In this document: piece after piece, positions 7,429 to 15,492 of the stretch
Numbering within the stretch: position 1 is the stretch's first letter
Layout of the letters: every line of letters begins with the position of its first letter
DNA from: Actinomycetes bacterium
GTDB taxonomy: Bacteria > Actinomycetota > Actinomycetes > Mycobacteriales > Mycobacteriaceae
NCBI GenBank assembly: GCA_023388385.1
Contig: JAEWGK010000023.1
Coordinates: forward strand, 1 to 22,191
Direction: 5' to 3'
Length of the DNA: 22,191 bases
Translations under genes and position numbers: made by a program
The notes under the pieces: generated by a model
The model's database searches: none
Seen by the model: only the letters and a program-made list of their open reading frames with translations
What the model was told of the DNA's origin: nothing

Positions 7429-8891
7429 CGGGCGGCTCCCCCGTGCGCATCGACCACCTCATCGGCGGCACGTGGACCGCCGGCGAGGGCGCGGAGTTCT
7501 GGTCCGTGAACCCGGCACGCCCCGACGCGGGCGTGGCGACCGGCCGCCTGGCCACCGCAGAGCAGGTGGAGGCCGCCATCGCGGCGGCCCACGCCGCCCA
7601 GCCCGCCTGGGGCGCCACACCCATCGCGGAGCGCGCCGCCGTGCTGCGCCGCGCCGCCGCGATCATCCGCGACCACGCCGATGAGTGGGGCGCGGAGCTG
7701 GCGGAGGAAGAGGGCAAGACCCGCCCCGAGGGCGTCGGCGAAGTGCTGCGCGCCGCCGCCGTCCTGGACTTCCAGGCCGGCGAGGCCGACCGGGACAACG
7801 GCGAGATCCTGTCCTCCCCGCGCCGCGGCGAGCGCATCGAGGTGGTCCGCGGACCCGTCGGCGTCGTCTCCATGATCACGCCGTTCAACTTCCCCATCGC
7901 CATCCCGGCGTGGAAGGCCGCCCCGGCGCTGGTCCACGGCAACGCCGTCGTGTGGAAGCCCGCCCAGTCGGTGCCCCTGCTGGCCATGCGGCTGGCGCAG
8001 GCCCTCGATCGTGCCGGCTTGCCGGCAGGCGTGCTCAATCTCGTCGTCGCGTCGTCCGCGGACGCCCGGGCGATGCTCGTCGACCGTCGCATCGCCGCCC
8101 TGACCTTCACCGGCTCCACCGGTGTCGGACGATCCATCGCCGCGACGTGCGCGGCGGAGGGCATCCCCGTGCAGGCGGAGATGGGCGGCAAGAACCCGGC
8201 CGTCGTGCTCGCCGACGCCGACATCCCGTACGCCGCGGAGCAGGTCGCCAACGGCGCCTTCAACTCCACCGGCCAGAAGTGCACCGCCACCTCTCGCGTC
8301 GCGGTGGTCCGCGAGGTCGCCGACGCGTTCACGGAGGCGCTGCTGGAGCGCGCCCGCACCCGCGTCACCGGCGACCCGCTGGCCGACGGCGTCGGCATGG
8401 GTCCGATGATCGATGCGAAGCCGCGCGACGAGGCCCTCGCCGCCGTCCGCGCCTCCGTCGACGCCGGCGCTGAACTGCTGGCCGGCGGCGACGTACCGGA
8501 GGTGGACGGCTGCCCCGGCGGCCACTTCCTGTCCCCGACCATCGTCCGCGTGGCGTCCCCGGAGGACGCGCTGTGGACGGAGGAGCTGTTCGCCCCGGTA
8601 CTCGCGCTCATGGTCGTCGACGACGCCGACGAGGCGTTCCGCGTCGCCGACCTCGGCGACCACGGGCTGTCGGCGGCGGTGTTCACCGACTCGCTGGCCG
8701 CGACGTTCGACGCCGCCGAGCGCCTGCACGTCGGCATCCTGCACGTGAACTCCGAGACGGCCGGCGCCGACCCGCACGCCCCGTTCGGCGGCACCGGCGC
8801 CTCCGGCCTGGGGCCGAAGGAGCAGGGCCGCGCTGCCCGCGAGTTCTTCACCCGCACGACCACCACGTACCTGGGGCGGTGGCCGCGATGA
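7425..8891 (+). CDS. NAD(P)-dependent semialdehyde dehydrogenase (succinate/glutarate semialdehyde; KGSADH-like)
   Basis: A 488-residue aldehyde dehydrogenase with a complete active site: oxyanion Asn154 in TPFNFP, WKP cofactor lysine at 177-179, FTGSTGVGR (228-236), general base Glu252 in AEMGGKNP and nucleophile Cys286 in FNSTGQKCTATSR. In context it should oxidise the semialdehyde made by GabT to succinate or glutarate. The wording around the active site (GQKCTATSR) and the C-terminus (GILHVNSETAGADPHAPFGG) reminds me more of 2-oxoglutarate semialdehyde dehydrogenases than of classical GabD, so the exact substrate is open. The GTG start at 7425 overlaps the gcdH stop; GTG 7443 is an alternative with no better ribosome site. 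It ends in an ATGA overlap with the CoA transferase. Confidence 0.85.
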   Translation: MTGGSPVRIDHLIGGTWTAGEGAEFWSVNPARPDAGVATGRLATAEQVEAAIAAAHAAQPAWGATPIAERAAVLRRAAAIIRDHADEWGAELAEEEGKTRPEGVGEVLRAAAVLDFQAGEADRDNGEILSSPRRGERIEVVRGPVGVVSMITPFNFPIAIPAWKAAPALVHGNAVVWKPAQSVPLLAMRLAQALDRAGLPAGVLNLVVASSADARAMLVDRRIAALTFTGSTGVGRSIAATCAAEGIPVQAEMGGKNPAVVLADADIPYAAEQVANGAFNSTGQKCTATSRVAVVREVADAFTEALLERARTRVTGDPLADGVGMGPMIDAKPRDEALAAVRASVDAGAELLAGGDVPEVDGCPGGHFLSPTIVRVASPEDALWTEELFAPVLALMVVDDADEAFRVADLGDHGLSAAVFTDSLAATFDAAERLHVGILHVNSETAGADPHAPFGGTGASGLGPKEQGRAAREFFTRTTTTYLGRWPR

Positions 8892-10009
8892 CGGCCGGGG
8901 AGCCGATCGCGCCCGGGGCGCTCGACGGCCTCGTCGTCGCGGACTTCTCCCGCGTCCTCGCGGGACCGTACGCGACGATGCTCATGGCGGACCTCGGCGC
9001 CGAGGTCGTCAAGGTCGAGCGCCCCGGCGCCGGCGACGACACCCGCTCGTGGGGCCCGCCCTACGGACCCGACGGCCAGTCGACGTACTTCGCCTCCGTC
9101 AACCGCAACAAACGCTCCATCCAGCTGGATCTGCGTGACGACGCCGGACTGGCCGAGGCGCGCGCCCTCGCGGGGGCCGCCGACGTCGTCATCGAGAACT
9201 TCCGGCCCGGCACGATGGATCGCCTGGGGCTGGGCTACGGGGCGCTCAGCGCGGTCAATCCCGGTGTCGTCTACGCCTCCCTGTCGGGATTCGGCGAGTC
9301 GCCGGAGGCCGCACGGCTGGGCGGCTACGACCTGGTGGTCCAGGCCGTCGGCGGGCTCATGTCCATCACCGGCGAGGGGCCGGGCCGCGAGGTGAAGGTG
9401 GGCGTCGCGCTCGTCGACGTCCTCACCGGCCTGCACCTGGTCTACGGCATCCTCGCTGCGCTGCGGCACCGCGACGCCACCGGCCGCGGCCAGCGCATCT
9501 CCACGGATCTGCTCTCGTGTTCGCTGTCGTCGCTGGTGAACCAGGCGTCGGCGTACCTCGGCGCGGGGCACGTCGCACAGCCCATGGGCAACCGGCACCC
9601 GTCGATCGCGCCATACGAGGTCTACCCGACGGCCGATCGCGCGCTCGCGGTCGCCGCGGGCAACGACTCCCTGTTCCGCCGCTTCTGCGCGGTCCTCGGG
9701 GACCCGGATCTCGCCGACGATCCGCGCTACGCGACGAACCCGCGGCGCGTGGCGCACCGCGAGGAGCTGCGGCCCCGCATCGAGGAGTTGCTGGCCACGC
9801 GCGGCGCCGACGCGTGGTTCGCGGATCTCGCGGACGCCGGCGTCCCCGCGGGGCCGGTCAACGACGTCGCCGGGGCGTTCGGCTTCGCCGAGTCGCTCGG
9901 GCTGGAGCCGCGGGTGGAGATCGACGGCGTGCCGTCGGTGCGCAATCCCGTCCGGTTCAGCGAGACCCCGCCGACGTACCGGCTCCCGCCGCCGCGGACG
10001 GGCACCTGA
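8888..10009 (+). CDS. Family III (CaiB/BaiF) CoA transferase, probably succinyl-CoA:glutarate CoA-transferase
   Basis: A 373-residue class III CoA transferase. The N-terminal VLAGPYATMLMADLGAEVVK (23-42), the stretch VERPGAGDDTRSWGPPYG (43-60), VNRNKRSI (71-78) and IENFRPGTMDRLGLGY (102-117) are typical of the family. The catalytic aspartate is Asp148 in GYDLVVQAVGGLM. Several stretches recall the human SUGCT enzyme (succinyl-CoA:glutarate transferase), such as SIAPYEVY, VAAGNDSLF, YATNPRRVAHREEL and GVPAGPVNDV. It would load glutarate with CoA for GcdH. The ATG at 8888 overlaps the upstream stop as ATGA, so three genes are coupled in order gcdH-ALDH-transferase. Other dicarboxylate or hydroxy-acid substrates are possible in this family. 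Confidence 0.85.
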   Translation: MTAGEPIAPGALDGLVVADFSRVLAGPYATMLMADLGAEVVKVERPGAGDDTRSWGPPYGPDGQSTYFASVNRNKRSIQLDLRDDAGLAEARALAGAADVVIENFRPGTMDRLGLGYGALSAVNPGVVYASLSGFGESPEAARLGGYDLVVQAVGGLMSITGEGPGREVKVGVALVDVLTGLHLVYGILAALRHRDATGRGQRISTDLLSCSLSSLVNQASAYLGAGHVAQPMGNRHPSIAPYEVYPTADRALAVAAGNDSLFRRFCAVLGDPDLADDPRYATNPRRVAHREELRPRIEELLATRGADAWFADLADAGVPAGPVNDVAGAFGFAESLGLEPRVEIDGVPSVRNPVRFSETPPTYRLPPPRTGT

Positions 10010-10021
10010 GCCGGACACGCA

Positions 10022-10049
10022 CGGCGGCCGGGCACGGTCCGGGCCGCCG
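10022..10049. terminator. Shared GC-rich hairpin between convergent operons
   Basis: Arms CGGCGGCC (10022-10029) and GGCCGCCG (10042-10049) pair perfectly around a 12-base loop, with two further possible pairs inside. It sits between the CoA transferase stop and the pucR stop, so it can serve both strands. There is no T-tract, as is common in high-GC actinobacteria. Confidence 0.5.
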
Positions 10050-10094
10050 GACGCCCGGCCGGGGCCGCTCCACCGCACGTCCAGAGGTCCCGGC

Positions 10095-11582
10095 TCACCG
10101 GATGTCCGGCCGGCCCGTGGCGCGCATCGCCAGCCACAGCTCGGCGCGGATGTCCGGGTCCTCCAGCGAGGCGCCGATGACCTCCTCCACCCGCCGGGCG
10201 CGGGTGCGGGCGGTCTGCCGGTGCACGCCAAGGCGCCGGGCCATCGCCTCGAAGCGGCCGTTGGACTCGACGTAGGCCGCGGCGGCCGCGGCCAGGCCAT
10301 CCCCCGTGCGGGCGTCATGCTCCGTCAGTCGGCGGTGCAGCCCGCCTGCCAGGAGGTCCGCGGCGTCGTCGTCGAGCAGGCCGATGAGCAGCTCGTGGGC
10401 GGGCATGTCGCGGATGGACCGCACACCGGAGCCCTGCCGCGGCACCGCCAGCGTCGCCTGGCGCAGGGACAGATCGACGACCGACAGGTCCATGGTCTCG
10501 CCCACCCCGATGCGCACCCGCTGCCCCGGGCGGGACAGCCGCGCGTGCAGCACCGCCGCAACGTCCTCCGGACCGTCGTGGACGATGGCGTGCCCGGCCA
10601 GCACCGTCTCGTGCAGGAACGCGCAGCCGAGGCCCGCGAGCTCCTCGGCCAGCTGCGCGTCGCCGAGCTCGGTGCCGGAGACGACCAGCGCCGTCACCGG
10701 CGTCGCCGGGGTGAGGCCGAAGAGCTTCAGCTGCTCCGGCGTCGGCACGCGGCCGGCCATGATGGCGCGCATCGCCTCCCGCCGCAGCCGCTCCTCGGCG
10801 TCGTGGACGGCCAGCGACCGGGACATCGACAGCGACACCAGGCCCGCGGCGTGGTTGACCAGCACGCGGTCGGCCTCGGTGAACCGCCGAACGGAATCGA
10901 CGACCAGGGCGCCCTGGACGATCTCGGCGCCGGTGAGTGGCTGGATCATCCGCGCGCCGTCGGCGTGCAGGGCCGACCGGCCGACGACGGGGTGGAACGG
11001 CGGCGCCGGCACCATCACCGCGACGTCGCCCGGGTCCCCCGCCGAGGCCAGGATCGCGCCGCGGTTGTTCACGACGGCGCACGACGCGGCCAGACGGTCG
11101 CCGAGCTCCTGCAGCACGCGGGCCACGCCGTCGCGCAGCAGCATGCGCACCAGAGTGGCCTCGGCCTCCAGCAGCTCGGAGAGGCTGCGGACCTTCGACG
11201 CCGTGACCGACTCCGCCACGGCCCGGACGACCGTGGTGAAGGGGATGTCCGGATCGACGGCGAGGACCGGGAAGCCCGTCTCCGCGCCGCGCTCCACCAG
11301 GGCGGCGGGCACGGAATCCCAGCGCCCGCCCGTGTCGACGGCCAGCGCGCAGGCCCCCGCCCGGCGCAGTCGGTCGAGGTGGTCCGCCAGGCCCGGGGCA
11401 TCGTCGGGAAGCTGGAACCCGGCCGTGAGCACCAGCGTGCCCGGCGCGATCCACCGGTCGGAGTCGACGCGGTCGATGGCGTGGGCCCATTCGACGGGCG
11501 TGGTCCCGGCCGCGCGGCGGGCGGCCAGCAGCGTCAGGCCGAGCTCGGGCCGGGCCGCGAGCGTGGCGACGGTCAGGGTCAC
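10095..11582 (-). CDS. PucR-family transcriptional regulator, likely controller of the gab/glutarate genes
   Basis: A 495-residue regulator of the PucR/CdaR type. The N-terminal roughly 120 residues match the purine-catabolism PucR sensor domain in style (TVATLAARPELGLTLLAARR and an IDRVDSDRWIAPGTLVLTAG stretch). A GAF- or GGDEF-like middle follows (IQPLTGAEIVQGALVVDS; RVRIGVGETMDLSVVDLS). The C-terminus holds the helix-turn-helix of the HTH_30 family (about residues 437-485: YVESNGRFEAMARRLGVHRQ). The GTG start at 11582 overlaps the amidase stop as GTGA, so it is co-translated with that gene. A PucR-type activator of gabTDP has been described in C. glutamicum (from memory), which supports the inference that this one acts on the 4587-4814 region. 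The effector is unknown. Confidence 0.85.
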   Translation of the reverse strand: MTLTVATLAARPELGLTLLAARRAAGTTPVEWAHAIDRVDSDRWIAPGTLVLTAGFQLPDDAPGLADHLDRLRRAGACALAVDTGGRWDSVPAALVERGAETGFPVLAVDPDIPFTTVVRAVAESVTASKVRSLSELLEAEATLVRMLLRDGVARVLQELGDRLAASCAVVNNRGAILASAGDPGDVAVMVPAPPFHPVVGRSALHADGARMIQPLTGAEIVQGALVVDSVRRFTEADRVLVNHAAGLVSLSMSRSLAVHDAEERLRREAMRAIMAGRVPTPEQLKLFGLTPATPVTALVVSGTELGDAQLAEELAGLGCAFLHETVLAGHAIVHDGPEDVAAVLHARLSRPGQRVRIGVGETMDLSVVDLSLRQATLAVPRQGSGVRSIRDMPAHELLIGLLDDDAADLLAGGLHRRLTEHDARTGDGLAAAAAAYVESNGRFEAMARRLGVHRQTARTRARRVEEVIGASLEDPDIRAELWLAMRATGRPDIR

Positions 11583-12487
11583 GGGCGGGCGCCACCCTCC
11601 CCGGCGCCGCCGTCGACCGCGGGGTCGGAGCCCAGCAGCGTGAGCACCGGGATCTCGCGGCGCACGCGCGCCAGGTCGTCCAGGTCGACGTCGACGACGA
11701 GGAACTGCGGGGAGTATCCGGCCTCCGCGATGATCTGGCCGTCCGGGCCGATGACCGCCGAGTGGCCGATGCCGGTCGGGCCCTCCGGCGTGCCGGCCTT
11801 CGCCGGGCCGCCCGGGCGGGCGGCATCGACGGCGGCGACGTAGCAGGTGGTGTCCAGCGCCCGGGCCGCCGTGAGCGTGCGCCACTGGGCGAGCTTGCCC
11901 GGGCCGTCGTTCCACGACGCCGGCAGGACCAGGACCTCGGCGCCGTCGGCGGCAAGGCACTGGAAGTGCTGCGGGAACCGCACGTCGAAGCAGGTGGCCA
12001 GGCCGACGCGGGCGACGCGTCGGACGCCGTCGCCCCCGACCCCGGCGCCGGAGGTCCCGACGGGCACGTCGACGACCACGTGGCGGTCGCCCGGCGCGAC
12101 GGTGTCGGACTCGCGGTAGCCGAACGCGTCGAAGAGGCGGATCTTGTCGTAGTGCGTGTCGACGCCGCGGCCGACGGCCAGCAGCGTGTTGTGAACGCGG
12201 TTCAGCTCCTTGCCATCCCGCTCCACGGAGTCGGCGGGGCGGAACATGCCGAGGACCGCGACGACGTCGGCCTCGTCCGCCGCCGCCCGCACGGCCGAGG
12301 CGAACGGCCCGTCGAGCGGCTCCGCCGCGGTGTCCAGGCGTCCCGCGCCGAAGGCCTTCATCGTCGCCTCCGGGAAGACCACCAGGTCGGCGTCGGCCGC
12401 ACCGGCGCGGCGGATGCCCTCCCGGACGGTCTCCAGGTTCCGCTGCGGGTCGTCGTACTGGTCGATCTGTGCGATGGCGATGCGCAT
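11579..12487 (-). CDS. Carbon-nitrogen hydrolase (nitrilase superfamily amidase)
   Basis: A 302-residue nitrilase-fold hydrolase with the full catalytic triad Glu40 (VVFPEAT), Lys115 (HYDKIRLFD) and Cys166 (GLATCFDVRFP). The YDKIRLFD and CFDVRFP motifs place it near the Nit2/omega-amidase branch, which hydrolyses the terminal amide of dicarboxylic acid monoamides. A Gly-rich insert (GTSGAGVGGDG, 144-154) lies just before the nucleophile strand. Start ATG 12487 begins MRIAIAQID as in the family; no clear ribosome site precedes it. It forms a two-gene operon with the PucR regulator. In this setting a substrate such as 5-aminovaleramide (as for Pseudomonas DavA), glutaramate or 2-oxoglutaramate is plausible but unproven. 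No lysine monooxygenase (DavB) is present in the window. Confidence 0.85.
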   Translation of the reverse strand: MRIAIAQIDQYDDPQRNLETVREGIRRAGAADADLVVFPEATMKAFGAGRLDTAAEPLDGPFASAVRAAADEADVVAVLGMFRPADSVERDGKELNRVHNTLLAVGRGVDTHYDKIRLFDAFGYRESDTVAPGDRHVVVDVPVGTSGAGVGGDGVRRVARVGLATCFDVRFPQHFQCLAADGAEVLVLPASWNDGPGKLAQWRTLTAARALDTTCYVAAVDAARPGGPAKAGTPEGPTGIGHSAVIGPDGQIIAEAGYSPQFLVVDVDLDDLARVRREIPVLTLLGSDPAVDGGAGEGGARP

Positions 12488-12604
12488 GCGGCCAGGCTAC
12501 CGGGCGCGCGGGGTTGTCCACCGCCGATCCGCCGTCCACATCCGGGCGCCGCCGGCGGCCGTCCCGGGGTACGGGGCGCCGGGGCGCGGGGCAGGATGCG
12601 CGGC

Positions 12605-12931
12605 ATGGGAAACGTCACGCACGGGGGAACGCTGCACCTGTCCCCGGCCGCCCTGCGGAGGCTGGCCGGGGATCTCGAGGCCCGGGGCCGCTCACTGGCC
12701 CGGGCGATGTCCGGAACCGGCGCACCGCCGGGGCTGCCGGGGTCTCGCATGACCGCCGCGATCACCGTGCTTGACGACGCCTGGCGCTCCGCCCTGAGCC
12801 GCCGTTCCGGGCTCCTGGACGGCATGGCCGCCGCGGCCCGGTCCTGCGCCGACGCGGCCGACGACGCGGACCAGGATCTGGCGGAGTCCCTGCGCCGGGC
12901 GGCGTCGGGGCGGGCGGGAGCACGGCCGTGA
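12605..12931 (+). CDS. EspC-like small helical protein (putative type VII secretion target)
   Basis: A 108-residue, largely helical, Ala-rich protein without a signal peptide. The opening GGTLHLSPAALRRLAGDLEA and the later DADQDLAESLRRAA resemble the two-helix EspC/DUF2580 and WXG100-like families linked to ESX (type VII) secretion. The single Trp60 sits where a helix-turn Trp is expected, but the motif is WRS rather than WxG. The usual C-terminal YxxxD/E export signal seen after SLRxAA in EspC is absent because the protein ends early. The stop overlaps the next gene's GTG start (GTGA). ATG 12605 was chosen; ATG 12596 is also in frame and neither has a strong ribosome site. Family assignment is tentative. 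Confidence 0.6.
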   Translation: MGNVTHGGTLHLSPAALRRLAGDLEARGRSLARAMSGTGAPPGLPGSRMTAAITVLDDAWRSALSRRSGLLDGMAAAARSCADAADDADQDLAESLRRAASGRAGARP

Positions 12932-14139
12932 CCGCCCCGGACCCCCGCGAGTGGGTCCCGGCGAGGCTGGCCGGCTGCGCGAGCCGGTGGGAGTCCGCGG
13001 CCGCCGTCGTCGCGGGTGAATCCCGCCGCACTGCGGCCCACGCCCGCTTCGAGCCCGGGCGGCTCGAGGGAGAGATCCGCGCCGCGGCCGCCGACGCGAT
13101 CGGCGGGACCGCCGCGGCCATCGGCCGGGACGCGGCATTGCTCGCGCAGATCGCCGCAGCGCTGCGGGAGGCGGAGCGGCGGCTCGTCGCGGCGACGGCG
13201 GCGCAGTGGGGGCCGCCTGGGCTTGGCGGGAGGTCGGGGGCAGCGGTGGCCGCGGCGCTGGAGGCGGATGCGGAAATCGCCGACCGGCTGCTCACCCTCC
13301 TGCCGCCGGACGCGGACGCGTCGGATGCGGGCATGGGCGGAGCGGGCGGCGCGGATGCGGGAGGTGCCGGCGGCGCGCGTCCGGACCTGGCCGGCGGCCA
13401 GCTCCTCGCCGCCCGCGACGGGATGCGCCTCGTCGCCTTCGGCGACGTCGCGGCCGCCGACCGCGTCATCCTCTTCGTCCCCGGCACCGGCAGCTCGCCG
13501 ACGGACCCGGGGTCGCAGGCCGGCCGGGCGCGGGCGCTGATCGAGGCCGCCGAGGCTCGCGACGGCGCCCCGACCGCCGTCGTCCTGTACCTCCACGACG
13601 CGCCGCAGGACCTGGTCGCGGCCGCCGGCGACGACCACTACCCCGGCGCCGCGGCCCGCCTGCGCACCGCGTCGCTGCTCGTGGCCGACGCGAACCCGGC
13701 CGCCCACCTGCACGTCATGGGCTATAGCCACGGCGCGCTCGTCACAGCCCAGGCGGCGACGGGCACCGGGCTGCGCGCCGACTCGGTGTCCTTCATCGGT
13801 TCGACCGCCCTCGGACCGGGCGTGGGGACGGTCCGGGATCTTCGGCTGCTCGACCGCACCGGGGCCGTCCGCGATCCCCGCGGCAACGGGGCGCGAACGT
13901 GGTCGGCGACGGGCGAGGACGACCCGATCCGCGCCGCCCCGCACATCACCGGCCGCGGCGTGCCGGCCCATGCGCGAGACATGGGGGCTCGGGAGGTGCC
14001 CCTGCCTCCGGGGACCGGAAGGTGGTGGAGTGGGTCGGCGCATTCCTCCTACTTCTCCGGCCCCGAGCTGGGGGCCATCGCCGGCGCACTGGGCGAGGCA
14101 CTGCGCCGCGATCCGCCGGCGCCCCGCCGGGGCCCCTGA
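12928..14139 (+). CDS. DUF1023 alpha/beta hydrolase coupled to the EspC-like gene
   Basis: 403 residues. The first roughly 125 residues are helical and Ala-rich, possibly a second EspC/WXG-like helical domain, followed by an Ala/Asp/Gly linker (128-153). The catalytic half matches the actinobacterial DUF1023 hydrolase pattern: VILFVPGTGSSPTD (180-193), nucleophile Ser267 in MGYSHGALV, acid Asp331 or Asp332 in TGEDDPI and His372 in GSAHSSYF. No signal peptide or membrane segment is visible. Substrate is unknown; genes of this type often stand next to ESX-like substrates in mycobacteria. It is translationally coupled to the small upstream gene, suggesting the two proteins act together. The GTG start at 12928 is the only start that uses the overlap. 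Confidence 0.75.
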   Translation: MTAPDPREWVPARLAGCASRWESAAAVVAGESRRTAAHARFEPGRLEGEIRAAAADAIGGTAAAIGRDAALLAQIAAALREAERRLVAATAAQWGPPGLGGRSGAAVAAALEADAEIADRLLTLLPPDADASDAGMGGAGGADAGGAGGARPDLAGGQLLAARDGMRLVAFGDVAAADRVILFVPGTGSSPTDPGSQAGRARALIEAAEARDGAPTAVVLYLHDAPQDLVAAAGDDHYPGAAARLRTASLLVADANPAAHLHVMGYSHGALVTAQAATGTGLRADSVSFIGSTALGPGVGTVRDLRLLDRTGAVRDPRGNGARTWSATGEDDPIRAAPHITGRGVPAHARDMGAREVPLPPGTGRWWSGSAHSSYFSGPELGAIAGALGEALRRDPPAPRRGP

Positions 14140-14158
14140 CGGCTGCGCGACCGACGGG

Positions 14159-14177
14159 CGTCCCGCCGATCGGGGCG
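14159..14177. terminator. Hairpin between convergent DUF1023 and EIIC genes
   Basis: Arms CGTCCCG (14159-14165) and CGGGGCG (14171-14177) form a 7-base stem with one T-G wobble and a 5-base loop, about 20 bases past the hydrolase stop. No T-tract. It could stop transcription from the plus-strand pair. Confidence 0.35.
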
Positions 14178-14234
14178 ACCGCCGGGCGCCGGGTAGGAAC
14201 GGGCCGGGAGGGCCGGGGAATGGTTCGGGATGAT

Positions 14235-15437
14235 CTAGGTGAAGTCCAGGCGGTACTGCTCGGAGCGGGTCCACTTCAGCACGTCCTCGAACACCCAGCG
14301 GAACAGCGCCGACAGGATGAGCGGGGCGATGAAGAACATCACGGCGACGATCACCAGGTTGCCCGGGGTCCAGCCCCAGCCCTCCGCGTTGAGCGCGGCG
14401 AGCGGGCCGACCAGGCCGGAGACGCCGAAGCCCGCGGAGATCGGCGTGCCGGAGATGCCCAGCGCGCCGCCGACGCCGCCGAGCACCGCGGCGGAGCAGA
14501 CCATCGGCAGGAAGATGATCGGCTTCGACAGGATGTTGGCCATCTGCACCTTCGGGGAGCCGAGCACGTGCAGCAGCGACGTCGCCACGCCGTTGGAGCG
14601 CCAGCCCGCGACCAGCAGGCCGAAACCCGCGGCCACGCAGCCGAGGTTGGCGACGCCGGAGGCGATGCCGGACATGTAGATTGCCGTCGCCACGCCGACG
14701 GTGGAGATCGGCGAGACGATCATGATGGCGAACAGCACCGCCAGCGCGATGCCCATCGGGACGGGCTGCAGCGTCGTCGCGCCGTTGACCAGCTCGCCGA
14801 GCCACACCGTGAAGATCTTGACGACCGGGAACGTCACCCACGCACCGATGCCGCCCGCGATGACGACGACGATCGTCGACAGCAGCAGCACCGTGTAATT
14901 CCTCAGCCGGTCGCCAATGGCCAGGATGAGCAGCACCGCAACCGCCGCGGTGAGGCCGGTGTTGATGACCAGGCCAGTGCCCTGCAGATGGAAGCCGCCC
15001 TCGGGGTCGGCGACGGCGACGCCGGAGCCGCAGACCGCGGCGATGCCGACCGACGCGGTCTGGATCGGCGTCAGCCCGAACTGCATGGCGACGAGCACGC
15101 CGATGAGCACGGGCATCATCGACGACGACAACGCGACCATCTCGATGATGTTCTGGCCCGCCGGGAACACGGGCAGCAGCGCCGTGAACAGCTCGCCGAG
15201 CAGCGCCTGCGGCACCAGCGCGACGACGACCGCGATGGAGATGCCGTTCAGCACCTTCATCGTGAACGCGCCGACGGTCATCCGCTCGTGCTCCGCGTCA
15301 TTGCCGTCGTCCGACATGCCGCGGGCGATGGGCTGCTCGTCGACCGCGTCGTGCGCGTCGACGGTCCGGTGGCCTCGCTCCGCCTCCGCGGAGCCGGGGG
15401 CGATGGGGTTCTTCTCCATGGGCGGAATAATATTCAT
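14235..15437 (-). CDS. PTS_EIIC_2 / PfoR-like integral membrane protein (orphan PTS IIC)
   Basis: A 400-residue membrane protein of the PTS EIIC type 2 family that includes Clostridium PfoR. It has about ten hydrophobic segments and family-like stretches such as VALVPQALLGELF, MMPVLIGVLVAMQFGLTP, PVPMGIALAVLFAIMIVSPIS, GSPKVQMANILSKPIIFLP and GALGISGTPISAGFG. No EIIA or EIIB domain or phospho-site is seen here or next door, so sugar phosphorylation is doubtful and its substrate is unknown. An N-terminal hydrophilic tail of about 55 residues precedes the first helix. ATG 15437 (after GAAGGGA) is preferred; GTG 15458 adds seven residues and ATG 15419 is also in frame. It follows hspR on the same strand after about 55 bases, so it may receive read-through from the chaperone operon. 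A weak 6-base hairpin (15454-15459 with 15478-15483) lies in the gap. Confidence 0.75.
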   Translation of the reverse strand: MNIIPPMEKNPIAPGSAEAERGHRTVDAHDAVDEQPIARGMSDDGNDAEHERMTVGAFTMKVLNGISIAVVVALVPQALLGELFTALLPVFPAGQNIIEMVALSSSMMPVLIGVLVAMQFGLTPIQTASVGIAAVCGSGVAVADPEGGFHLQGTGLVINTGLTAAVAVLLILAIGDRLRNYTVLLLSTIVVVIAGGIGAWVTFPVVKIFTVWLGELVNGATTLQPVPMGIALAVLFAIMIVSPISTVGVATAIYMSGIASGVANLGCVAAGFGLLVAGWRSNGVATSLLHVLGSPKVQMANILSKPIIFLPMVCSAAVLGGVGGALGISGTPISAGFGVSGLVGPLAALNAEGWGWTPGNLVIVAVMFFIAPLILSALFRWVFEDVLKWTRSEQYRLDFT

Positions 15438-15492
15438 ATTCCCTTCGGGGTCCGACACGCGGGTCGCCCAGCATTCCCGTGTCCCGGCGTCG

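Noticed and set aside
7388..10318. 976-codon minus-strand open frame
   Set aside because: Opposite the aldehyde dehydrogenase and CoA transferase; Ser/Arg/Ala-rich sequence of a GC shadow, no recognisable domain.
12548..12559. GCCGCCGGCGGC perfect palindrome between the amidase and the EspC-like gene
   Set aside because: Such runs are expected by chance at this GC content and the element shows no spacing or partner that suggests function.
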